From assembly GCA_900556245.1 (NCBI GenBank), contig USOC01000009.1, positions 1 through 12,561 on the forward strand: a stretch of DNA of 12,561 nucleotides. Reading direction: 5' to 3'. Below are positions 6,076-12,561 of the stretch, one piece after another. Both the position numbers and the translations under genes were made by a program. Position 1 is the stretch's first letter. Every line of letters starts with the position of its first letter. This stretch comes from an uncultured Prevotellaceae bacterium. GTDB taxonomy: Bacteria > Bacteroidota > Bacteroidia > Bacteroidales > Muribaculaceae. Below the pieces are notes generated by a model that saw only the letters and a list, made by a program, of their open reading frames with translations, had not been told where the DNA came from and searched no databases.

Positions 6076-7209
6076 ATGATGGAATACATGAATCATGATG
6101 AGCATCATCAACTGGACGAGCATCCTGAGAATAGCTCAGAGTTCGCAGGCCTGACTGTCAACAGCGGAGTGGCGGAGCCTCCGAAAGTGAATCCGTATTT
6201 CCGGCCTAAAAAGCGGAAACGTCTGATGACTGTAGGCGAATATGTGGAAGGAATACTGAAAGGAGACGTGACTGTTTTGAGCCGTGCGGTGACATTGGTA
6301 GAAAGCCTTGTCCCCGAGCATCAGGCTATTGCCCAAGAGGTGATTGAAAAATGTCTGCCTCATGCCGGAAATTCCCGTCGTATCGGCATCACAGGCGTTC
6401 CGGGAGCCGGAAAAAGTACGTCGATTGACGTGTTTGGCCTGCATGTGCTGAAAGACGGGGGCAAGTTGGCCGTTTTGGCCATCGACCCCAGCAGCGAACG
6501 CACGAAGGGCAGTATTCTCGGCGACAAGACCCGCATGGAGAAACTGTCGATTCATCCCAATGCGTTCATTCGTCCCAGTCCTTCGGCCGGTTCGTTGGGC
6601 GGAGTGGCGCGCAAGACGCGTGAAACGATTGTGCTGTGTGAGGCTGCCGGTTTCGACAAGATATTTGTAGAGACGGTCGGAGTGGGTCAGAGTGAGACAG
6701 CCGTCCATTCGATGGTCGACTTCTTTCTGCTGATTCAGCTGGCGGGAACGGGCGATGAGTTGCAGGGCATCAAGCGAGGCATAATGGAAATGGCCGACGG
6801 AATTGTCATCAACAAGGCAGACGGAGACAATATCGACCGTGCGAACTTGGCGAAGGCCCAGTTTCAGAGTGCGCTCCATTTGTTCCCTCCCACAACGTCG
6901 GGCTGGATGCCGGAGGTGCTTACCTATTCGGGCTATTATGAATTGGGCATTCCGGAAGTGTGGGATATGATCGGACGCTATTTTGACTATGTGAAGGGCA
7001 ACGGCTTTTTTGAGCATCGCCGTATGGAACAGGAAAAATATTGGATGTATGAAACCATCGACGAGCATCTGAAATCCAATTTCTATCGTGATCCTGAAAT
7101 TGAGGCTATGCTGAAAAAGAAGCAGGAAAATGTGTTGGCTTGCCGGCAGAGTTCATTTGTCGCCGCGCGCGAGGTGCTTGACTACTATTTCGCGAAGTCG
7201 GGGCTATAG
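6076..7209 (+). CDS. meaB: MeaB/ArgK-type GTPase, methylmalonyl-CoA mutase chaperone
   Basis: P-loop GTPase of the G3E group that loads, gates and protects adenosylcobalamin in methylmalonyl-CoA mutase, the enzyme linking succinyl-CoA and methylmalonyl-CoA in propionate production. From ATG 6076 the product is 377 residues; starts at 6079 or 6088 are equally possible, because the first 15 residues (rich in His, Asp and Glu) are poorly conserved. Motifs seen are the Walker A loop GVPGAGKST (107-115), the AIDPSSERTKGSILGDKTRM block (135-154), ETVGVGQSE (199-207) and the guanine-specificity motif NKAD (246-249). Conserved text such as RPSPSAGSLGGVARKTRET is intact. The mutase genes are not in the window. 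It sits 18 bases after the second DUF1573 gene with no visible promoter or terminator between, so it is probably transcribed with these envelope proteins, an unexpected pairing. Confidence 0.95.
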   Translation: MMEYMNHDEHHQLDEHPENSSEFAGLTVNSGVAEPPKVNPYFRPKKRKRLMTVGEYVEGILKGDVTVLSRAVTLVESLVPEHQAIAQEVIEKCLPHAGNSRRIGITGVPGAGKSTSIDVFGLHVLKDGGKLAVLAIDPSSERTKGSILGDKTRMEKLSIHPNAFIRPSPSAGSLGGVARKTRETIVLCEAAGFDKIFVETVGVGQSETAVHSMVDFFLLIQLAGTGDELQGIKRGIMEMADGIVINKADGDNIDRANLAKAQFQSALHLFPPTTSGWMPEVLTYSGYYELGIPEVWDMIGRYFDYVKGNGFFEHRRMEQEKYWMYETIDEHLKSNFYRDPEIEAMLKKKQENVLACRQSSFVAAREVLDYYFAKSGL

Positions 7210-7241
7210 CAGGCCGTTTGCCTGTGTCGTTTATATACAAT

Positions 7242-7276
7242 GAAGGGTCGCTATCACTTCCGGATGGCGGCCCTTC
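7242..7276. terminator. 14-bp hairpin between convergent meaB and nuclease genes
   Basis: GAAGGGTCGCTATC (7242-7255) pairs with GATGGCGGCCCTTC (7263-7276) around a 7-base loop, with two G-U pairs when read as plus-strand RNA. It lies 33 bases after the meaB stop and 23 bases beyond the nuclease stop. No T-run follows on either strand, so it fits a 3'-end stabilising or weak terminator hairpin. Confidence 0.55.
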
Positions 7277-7298
7277 GTATTGACAGGGAAATTTGAAA

Positions 7299-8963
7299 TC
7301 AGTCTTTTACCAGCACCTTGATTGGTCGCGGCGACTGGTCGCTTACTACGAGGAATGCGCCGAAAGGCAGGAGCGTGCAGTGTCCGTTGCCGACCTCCGG
7401 AATCGAGGTGATTAAGCGTCCTGTCATATGGAAGATGCGTATGTTGGTGTGCCGTTCCTGACAGATAAAGGGGATTCCGTTGCCGATGGGCGCTATCGCC
7501 AAAGGCTTGAGAGCCTGCGTTCCGCTGATGCCGGACAGTTCGACGTTGATTACGTTTGATTCGGGCGAAGTCATGCCGAAGCGCAACGACTGCACTGTGT
7601 AGCTGTAGGTCGCGCCGCTTTTCAGCTCGGAGAATGTGTAGAACGGTTCGTTTCCGTCGGTTGTGACGGAAATGCGGCTGACGTTTCCGTTGATGTATTC
7701 CGAAAGGTTGATGACGTAGCTGTCGATTTCCGCCGGGTTGGCAGGGGTCCGCCAATTTGCGGTGAATCCGTCAGAGGAAATGTCGGTGGCATCCAATGCT
7801 TCGACGCGGTCAAATGTCGGAGTGTCGTGGGCGTTTCCGACGAGGTTGACGGTGTAGCTTGTGATTCCTTGCAGTCCTCCGTCGAAGAGAAGCAGTTTGG
7901 CATTGCTTGTCTTTTTTGCTTTGGGGGCATAGGTCACTTTCAGTTCATAGCCGGATTCGTTGACGGTTTTCCAGTCGACTGAGCGGGTGGATATGGAGAA
8001 GTCCTGGCGGTCGGCGCCTGATACGGTCAGCGAGAGATTGGCCGACAGACTGCCGCGGATGCTGACGGTCTGTGTGGCGGAATGTCCGGCAACGATGTCA
8101 CCGAAGTCGACGGTCGAGTTGTTTTGCGGAGCAATCAGCTTCCCTTCGCCAATGGGTGGCAGTTCGGCGTCGGCAAACGGCTGTCCTTTCATTTTGCCCC
8201 ATATGTATTCAGCAAGGTTAGGATAGTCGATGAAGGGGTTTCTGTTCGACTGTATGCGATAGACTTCGTCGTTTCGCTTTGTTTCTTTGTCCGACACCGG
8301 GTCGTTGCGATGCCATTTCAGCAGCAGTTCGATTGCCCATCCCTGAAGTGAGGGGTATGTGCCGTCGCGGGCGATGTATTTGTATTTCCACTGGTAGTCC
8401 TGATAGCATGTCACCATGTAGAAGTAGGTGCGCGCGAAGTCTCCCTTGTATTCGTCGTCGGGTTCGAAGACATAGCGTGCACCGCCGCCTTGTCCCTGTA
8501 CAGGATAGCCAACTTTTGTCACACCGTTGTCGAAGTCGATGCCGTTGTCTGCCACTTCCCCGAGCGGGTAGTTGTTTTTTGCCATATTGGCAGGCCCGTC
8601 GGAAGGGTAGAGGTGGTTGATGTCGGTGTAGGGAGGCACTTTGGTGTCGCCGCCCCACCAGCTTTTCGGGAAGCTGTGTTCGCGGTTCATACCGTCCCAT
8701 CCACGGTTGGCATAACGTTTGATATCGGAATACATATCCCACCAAGTGCCGTCGCTGCGCACATCTGTATGAACAAAAGCCTGCTTGAAAAGACCGTAGT
8801 AGTCGTTTGTGTTGTGGACTTTGATGATTTCGTGCAGTTTTGTCTTCAAGGCGGCGTCTTTCAGACCGATAATGTCGGCATAGTAGCCGTCGGGCGCTTT
8901 TGCCGACAGAGGAGCTGTGGCCAAGGCGATACACAGCGAGAAAAAGAGTAATAGTCTGCGCAT
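7299..8963 (-). CDS. secreted endonuclease I family nuclease with Ig-like, Fn3 and C-terminal sorting-like domains
   Basis: Exported DNA/RNA nuclease of the EndA/NucM (endonuclease I) family, 554 residues. Residues 1-21 are a signal peptide (RRLLLFFSLCIALATAPLSA). The catalytic domain spans about 23-262 and shows MNREHSFPKSWW (92-103), with the active-site His of the beta-beta-alpha metal fold, DINHLYPSDG (114-123) and NRNPFIDYP (240-248). A beta-rich segment at about 284-376 (VDFGDIVAGHSATQTVSI) resembles ASH/choice-of-anchor Ig-like modules, and about 384-477 is a fibronectin type III domain. The end, 505-554 (NIRIFHMTGRLITS...KVLVKD), has the pattern of a type IX secretion sorting domain, though degenerate. 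The likely job is digesting extracellular nucleic acid for nutrients or biofilm turnover, an inference. It stands alone, divergent from the lipoprotein gene, with a candidate promoter at 9015-9046. Confidence 0.9.
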   Translation of the reverse strand: MRRLLLFFSLCIALATAPLSAKAPDGYYADIIGLKDAALKTKLHEIIKVHNTNDYYGLFKQAFVHTDVRSDGTWWDMYSDIKRYANRGWDGMNREHSFPKSWWGGDTKVPPYTDINHLYPSDGPANMAKNNYPLGEVADNGIDFDNGVTKVGYPVQGQGGGARYVFEPDDEYKGDFARTYFYMVTCYQDYQWKYKYIARDGTYPSLQGWAIELLLKWHRNDPVSDKETKRNDEVYRIQSNRNPFIDYPNLAEYIWGKMKGQPFADAELPPIGEGKLIAPQNNSTVDFGDIVAGHSATQTVSIRGSLSANLSLTVSGADRQDFSISTRSVDWKTVNESGYELKVTYAPKAKKTSNAKLLLFDGGLQGITSYTVNLVGNAHDTPTFDRVEALDATDISSDGFTANWRTPANPAEIDSYVINLSEYINGNVSRISVTTDGNEPFYTFSELKSGATYSYTVQSLRFGMTSPESNVINVELSGISGTQALKPLAIAPIGNGIPFICQERHTNIRIFHMTGRLITSIPEVGNGHCTLLPFGAFLVVSDQSPRPIKVLVKD

Positions 8964-9014
8964 TTGATTGGTTATTATTGTTCTACTTATAAATTTTGGC
9001 TAATCAGAAGATTG

Positions 9015-9046
9015 CAAATTTAGTAATTCTCTTTGACAAGACGAAA
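9015..9046 (-). promoter_or_regulatory. candidate promoter for the secreted nuclease
   Basis: Minus strand: TTTC (complement of 9043-9046), 20 bases, then TAAATTTG (complement of 9015-9022), an exact match to TAnnTTTG. It lies 51 bases before the nuclease ATG, in the divergent gap shared with the lipoprotein gene. Confidence 0.5.
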
Positions 9047-9063
9047 ATAATGAGTTATTTTCG
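9032..9063 (+). promoter_or_regulatory. candidate distal promoter for the DUF3298 lipoprotein gene
   Basis: TTTG (9032-9035), 20 bases, TATTTTCG (9056-9063), one mismatch from the Bacteroides -7 consensus. It overlaps the minus-strand nuclease promoter, so the two divergent genes could compete for polymerase. It would give a 5' leader of roughly 85 bases. Confidence 0.35.
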
Positions 9064-9070
9064 GTGGAAT

Positions 9071-9101
9071 TTTGCAGATTCCGCTAAAATGGATAATTTT
9101 A
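9071..9101 (+). promoter_or_regulatory. candidate proximal promoter for the DUF3298 lipoprotein gene
   Basis: TTTG (9071-9074), 19 bases, TAATTTTA (9094-9101), with one mismatch in the last base of the -7 box. Spacing is right for the Bacteroides consensus and it would give a leader of about 45 bases, making it the more likely of the two candidates. Confidence 0.42.
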
Positions 9102-9154
9102 CGATGCCGGCAGGTATATGGCCGGATTTGGAATGACATTAAAACAAAAGAAAA

Positions 9155-9979
9155 ATGAAAAAGTTATTATTGTGCGGATTGTCGGCAGTTTTGCTGGCAG
9201 GTTGTGGGGAAAAGCAAGAAGGCGGTCAGCAACCTTCGGAGGATCAGAGCGTGCTGCGGACGGTGGCATTAGATACGGATTATGAAGTGAATATGCCCGA
9301 CAGTTTGAAATTTGATACAGCGTCGCGCTATTTCTATGATCTTGACGTTTTTGTCAACTGGCCGGAAACAATTGAAGGAAGGACGCCGGAGGGATTGCAG
9401 TCGGCACTCGTGGAAAAGGCGTTCGGACCGGAGATGAAAGGGAAGACTCTTGAAGAAGCAATGTCTGCTGTGCAGTCCTGTGTCCCGGGTATGGAAGACA
9501 TGAATGGCGTGACACTTGCGGAAGCCGACTCGATACCTTCGGGCGAAGCCGGGATGCGTACCACTTCGCTGAAAGTGGAGGTGTATCCATGCTATGCGAG
9601 TGCATCGGTCTATACCTATTTCATTTCCAACTATTTCTACCCGGCAGGAGCAGCCCATGGAGTAGGCAAGGAATATTATGTCAATTACGATCCTTCGGAG
9701 GACAAGGTGGTCGGACTTGGCATGCTGTTTGACAATATCACGGAATTGAAGCGGATGATCGACAGGGAATTGTCGAAGCAGCAGGCCGGAACGGGCTTTC
9801 TGCTGGTGGATGAGATTCCAAATCCGGAGAATTTTTATGTAGACGGTTATAGCATCACGTTTGTGTTCAATCCCTATGAGGTGGCGGCTTATGCGGCCGG
9901 AGTGGTGGAAGTGAAAATACCTGCTTACGAGTTGGAAGGGTATATGACGGATTATGGCCGAGAGCTGTTTGGCTATTGA
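9155..9979 (+). CDS. DUF4163/DUF3298 (RsiV-like) lipoprotein
   Basis: Predicted envelope lipoprotein of 274 residues. The signal peptide ends in the lipobox LAGC with the lipidated Cys at 17; the next residue is Gly, not Asp, so outer-membrane placement is expected. A polar linker (about 18-35) leads to a DUF4163-like region, then a DUF3298 domain from about 150 to 262, recognisable from the GAAHGV segment (165-170) and FVFNPYEVAAYAAGVVEVKIP (236-256). This domain pair occurs in PdaC-type deacetylases and in the anti-sigma factor RsiV, where DUF3298 binds lysozyme. Here there is no transmembrane anti-sigma part, no deacetylase domain and no sigma factor gene next to it, so a regulatory role cannot be claimed; sensing or binding a cell-wall ligand is a guess. 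The gene is monocistronic, with its own promoters and a structured terminator at 10010-10083. Confidence 0.88.
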   Translation: MKKLLLCGLSAVLLAGCGEKQEGGQQPSEDQSVLRTVALDTDYEVNMPDSLKFDTASRYFYDLDVFVNWPETIEGRTPEGLQSALVEKAFGPEMKGKTLEEAMSAVQSCVPGMEDMNGVTLAEADSIPSGEAGMRTTSLKVEVYPCYASASVYTYFISNYFYPAGAAHGVGKEYYVNYDPSEDKVVGLGMLFDNITELKRMIDRELSKQQAGTGFLLVDEIPNPENFYVDGYSITFVFNPYEVAAYAAGVVEVKIPAYELEGYMTDYGRELFGY

Positions 9980-10009
9980 TTGAGGCTGGCGCAGAAACAT
10001 ACGATAAAC

Positions 10010-10083
10010 AGCACATTGGGATAGAGTTTCGCTCGGTTCGGAAAGGAATTAGTGGAGGAAACTATGCCAATGTGCTTTTTTTT
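10010..10083 (+). terminator. long structured intrinsic terminator between the lipoprotein gene and topA
   Basis: Base stem AGCACATTGG (10010-10019) with CCAATGTGCT (10067-10076), 10 bp and perfect, followed directly by eight T (10076-10083). Inside it the sequence keeps pairing: AGTTTC/GAAACT (10025-10030 with 10058-10063), CTC/GAG (10032-10034 with 10055-10057) and GGTTC/GAATT with two G-U pairs (10035-10039 with 10046-10050), closed by the loop GGAAAG. The whole is a single extended arm of about 67 bases with small bulges, far larger than a minimal terminator. It begins 30 bases after the lipoprotein stop. Confidence 0.75.
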
Positions 10084-10086
10084 GCC

Positions 10087-10094
10087 TAATTTTG
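10087..10094 (+). promoter_or_regulatory. candidate -7 box for topA
   Basis: TAATTTTG, an exact TAnnTTTG match, 37 bases before the topA ATG and only three bases after the T-run of the upstream terminator. The -33 position would fall inside the terminator stem, where there is no clear TTTG. Confidence 0.5.
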
Positions 10095-10131
10095 CGGCGC
10101 AAAACGGTTAAAATACAGGAGAAAACAAAAT

Positions 10132-12459
10132 ATGCCGAAGAATTTAGTTATAGTGGAGTCACCGGCAAAGGCAAAAACGATAGAAAAGTTTCTGGGAAAC
10201 GACTATAAGGTTATGTCGAGCTATGGACACATCCGCGATTTGCAAAAGAAAGATTTCAGTATAGATATAGACCACGGGTATCAGCCCGTCTATGAAATTC
10301 CCGCCGATAAGAAAGAATTGGTGAAACAGTTGAAGTCGGAGTCGAAGAAGGCCGACATGGTCTGGCTGGCTTCCGATGAAGACCGGGAGGGAGAAGCTAT
10401 AGCGTGGCATCTTTACGAGGTTCTCGGGCTGACACCGGAGAAGACAAAGCGTATCGTTTTTCACGAGATTACGAAAGACGCCATTCTGCATGCCATTGAA
10501 AATCCGCGAGGCATTGACCTCGACCGGGTTGATGCGCAACAGGCTCGTCGCGTGCTTGACCGTATTGTCGGGTTTGAACTGTCACCGGTGCTTTGGAAAA
10601 AGATTAAGCCGGCACTATCAGCCGGACGCGTTCAGAGCGTAGCGGTGCGGCTGATTGTGGAGCGAGAGAAAGAAATCAAGGATTTCAAGGCAGAGGAATA
10701 CTATAGGGTCGTGGCTCTGTTTGCGGCGGAAGGAGCATCGCAGCCCATTCGGGCAGAACTGAGCCGCCGTCTTGCCACGAAAGAAGAGGCACTTTCCTTT
10801 CTGGAGGATTGCAAGCGTGCGGAATTTAGAATCACGGATTTGACGGTGAAGCCGCTTCGCAAGTCACCGGCACCGCCATTCACGACATCGACTTTGCAAC
10901 AAGAGGCTTCACGCAAGCTTGGCTTCACGGTCTCGCAGACAATGATGGTGGCGCAACGGCTTTACGAATCCGGATATATCACGTATATGCGTACGGATTC
11001 TGTCAACCTTTCGTCGCTGGCTCTGTCGACTATCTCTGCGGAAATCAAGAGCCGTCTGGGAGAAGAATACTATAAACTCCGTAATTATCATACAACCTCG
11101 AAAGGAGCCCAGGAAGCACACGAGGCAATCCGTCCGACGTACATTTCCAATCAGGAGATTACAGGTTCGTCGCAGGAAAAACGTCTGTATGATTTGATTT
11201 GGAAGCGTACTATTGCCACGCAAATGGCTGACGCCGAACTGGAAAAGACGACGGTGGAAATTTCGTTGGACAATCGCAGCGAGAAGTTTGTTGCAACGGG
11301 AGAAGTCATCAAGTTCGACGGTTTCCTTCATGTCTATATGGAGTCGACCGATGAGGAGCCCGACGACGAAGAGGCTGCCATGTTGCCGGCCCTGAAGAAG
11401 GGTTCGGCGCTGACTCTTGAGGAAAGTTGTGCCAAGCAACGGTTCACGCAGCAGCCACCGCGCTACTCTGAAGCGATGCTCGTGCGAAAACTTGAAGAAC
11501 TTGGAATCGGGCGTCCGTCGACCTATGCGCCGACTATTTCGACGATTCAGAACCGCGACTATGTGGAGAAAGGCGAGAAAGCCGGCACGAAGCATCTTGT
11601 GTCGACACTGACACTTCGCGACGGGAAGATTCAAGAAACAGAAAAAGAAGAGTCGTACGGCAGTGAGAGGAACAAATTGATTCCGACAGATGTCGGGATG
11701 GTCGTGAACGACTTTTTGATGGAATATTTCCCGGATATCATGGATTTCAACTTTACGGCTACGGTCGAAGAAAAATTCGATAATATTGCAGAAGGAAAGA
11801 GCAAATGGAATGAAGAAATTGCCCGGTTCTACGACATGTTCCATCCTGAGGTGGAGAAAATCTCCAATTTGCGTCTGGCCCATAAGGTGGGAGAACGTGT
11901 GCTTGGGACAGACCCGAAGACCGGTAAGGAGGTCTCCGTGAAAATCGGACGTTTCGGCCCGCTCGTGCAGATGGGCAGCACCGACAGTGAGGAAAAGCCG
12001 CTTTTCGCATCACTCCAGAAAGGACAGTCGGTCAACGACATTACGCTTGAAGAGGCGTTGAAGCTCTTTGAGCTGCCACGGACGCTTGGCGAATATGAGG
12101 GGGGTGAAGTGACGGTGGCTATCGGACGTTTCGGGCCGTATGTGAAGTACGCCGGCAAATTCGTTTCAATCCCAAAGACGCTTACTCCGCAGACCATCAC
12201 GCTTGAAGAAGCGGTGGAGCTGATTAAAAACAAGGCGGAAGCCGAGCGCAAGAAACTTGTCAAGAAATTCGAAGAGGAGCCGGATTTGGAAATTCTCAAC
12301 GGTCCTTACGGAGTCTACATTGCCTATAAGAAGAAAAACTATAAGATTCCTAAAGATAAGGATGGCAGTAAGCTGACGCTTGAAGAATGCAAGGAAATCA
12401 TTGAAGCTGCCGCTAACGCACCCAAGAAGCCGCGTCGCACGGCGAGGAAGTCGAAGTAG
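10132..12459 (+). CDS. topA: DNA topoisomerase I (type IA)
   Basis: Relaxes negative supercoils by cutting one strand through a 5'-phosphotyrosine link. The product is 775 residues, starting at ATG 10132. The TOPRIM domain is at about 1-115, with E9 in LVIVESPAKAKTIEKFLG and the acidic set D82, D84, E86 in SDEDREGEAIAWHL. The 5Y-CAP core follows (ALSAGRVQSVAVRLIV, about 161-175), with the catalytic tyrosine Y285 in GYITYMRTDSVNLS. PPRYSEAMLVRKLEELGIGRPSTYAP near residue 440-465 is also typical. The C-terminal part, from about 585, holds three topoisomerase C-repeat modules (VKIGRFGPLVQMG, VAIGRFGPYVKYAG, NGPYGVYIAYKKKNYKI) in place of four-Cys zinc fingers, and a basic tail (PKKPRRTARKSK) suited to DNA binding. 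The gene stands alone between terminators. All key residues are present. Confidence 0.98.
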   Translation: MPKNLVIVESPAKAKTIEKFLGNDYKVMSSYGHIRDLQKKDFSIDIDHGYQPVYEIPADKKELVKQLKSESKKADMVWLASDEDREGEAIAWHLYEVLGLTPEKTKRIVFHEITKDAILHAIENPRGIDLDRVDAQQARRVLDRIVGFELSPVLWKKIKPALSAGRVQSVAVRLIVEREKEIKDFKAEEYYRVVALFAAEGASQPIRAELSRRLATKEEALSFLEDCKRAEFRITDLTVKPLRKSPAPPFTTSTLQQEASRKLGFTVSQTMMVAQRLYESGYITYMRTDSVNLSSLALSTISAEIKSRLGEEYYKLRNYHTTSKGAQEAHEAIRPTYISNQEITGSSQEKRLYDLIWKRTIATQMADAELEKTTVEISLDNRSEKFVATGEVIKFDGFLHVYMESTDEEPDDEEAAMLPALKKGSALTLEESCAKQRFTQQPPRYSEAMLVRKLEELGIGRPSTYAPTISTIQNRDYVEKGEKAGTKHLVSTLTLRDGKIQETEKEESYGSERNKLIPTDVGMVVNDFLMEYFPDIMDFNFTATVEEKFDNIAEGKSKWNEEIARFYDMFHPEVEKISNLRLAHKVGERVLGTDPKTGKEVSVKIGRFGPLVQMGSTDSEEKPLFASLQKGQSVNDITLEEALKLFELPRTLGEYEGGEVTVAIGRFGPYVKYAGKFVSIPKTLTPQTITLEEAVELIKNKAEAERKKLVKKFEEEPDLEILNGPYGVYIAYKKKNYKIPKDKDGSKLTLEECKEIIEAAANAPKKPRRTARKSK

Positions 12460-12486
12460 GGCGTAATTGGTGGACCAGGATATTTA

Positions 12487-12528
12487 GCGGACGAAAAGAA
12501 CGGCGTGATTCCGGCTTTTTTCGTCCGC
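12487..12528 (+). terminator. intrinsic terminator of topA
   Basis: GCGGACGAAAA (12487-12497) pairs perfectly with TTTTCGTCCGC (12518-12528), with a further short CGG/CCG pairing inside the loop. The sequence behind it is T-rich (TTGTTTTGTG). It begins 27 bases after the topA TAG. The last 33 bases of the window show nothing recognisable. Confidence 0.75.
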
Positions 12529-12561
12529 TTGTTTTGTGTCGTTTCCAAATTCGTTCCTTTT

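Noticed and set aside
9155..9979. Anti-sigma factor call (RsiV) for the DUF3298 lipoprotein
   Set aside because: Only the extracytoplasmic domain type matches; there is a lipobox instead of an anti-sigma domain and transmembrane helix, and no sigma factor gene is adjacent.
1..12561. CRISPR array, insertion sequence, prophage or defence system
   Set aside because: I saw no regularly spaced repeats, transposase or integrase motifs, or defence-type gene; the coding content is housekeeping and envelope genes.

Overview
This window comes from a Bacteroidota chromosome, almost certainly order Bacteroidales. The evidence is the close Bacteroides-like form of QueA, MeaB, DUF3467 and DUF1573 proteins, a C-terminal domain resembling type IX secretion sorting signals, and promoter-like sites that fit the Bacteroides pattern (TTTG, about 19-20 bases, TAnnTTTG). 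GC is moderate, near 50% by eye. The family cannot be fixed from this sequence; a Muribaculaceae-like lineage is only a guess. No mobile element, CRISPR array, tRNA or rRNA was found.

Layout. 1-2174 (+): the 3' part of truB, then queA and xpt, separated by 4 and 7 bases, so probably one operon for tRNA modification and purine salvage. queA carries an in-frame TAA at codon 137. 2175-2581: a 407-base convergent gap with no intact gene, holding three clear inverted repeats (two perfect hairpins and a nested terminator for the minus strand) and a possible short remnant of a minus-strand gene. 2582-4385 (-): a DUF3467 gene followed by cysS, with a candidate promoter at 4418-4449. 4386-4625: divergent gap with promoters to both sides. 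4626-7209 (+): two adjacent secreted DUF1573 proteins and the GTPase MeaB, with 4- and 18-base gaps. 7299-8963 (-): a secreted multidomain endonuclease I. 9155-9979 (+): a DUF4163/DUF3298 (RsiV-like) lipoprotein. 9980-10131: a long structured terminator and a topA promoter packed together. 10132-12459 (+): topA, followed by an intrinsic terminator.

How the genes work together. Most are housekeeping genes (TruB, QueA, Xpt, CysRS, MeaB, TopA) interspersed with envelope or secreted proteins (DUF1573 pair, nuclease, lipoprotein). I do not see a coherent new defence, mobile or biosynthetic system. The observations most worth checking are the interrupted queA, the structured RNA between the lipoprotein gene and topA, the hairpin cluster and gene-tail remnant after xpt, and the conserved-looking DUF1573-DUF1573-meaB arrangement.
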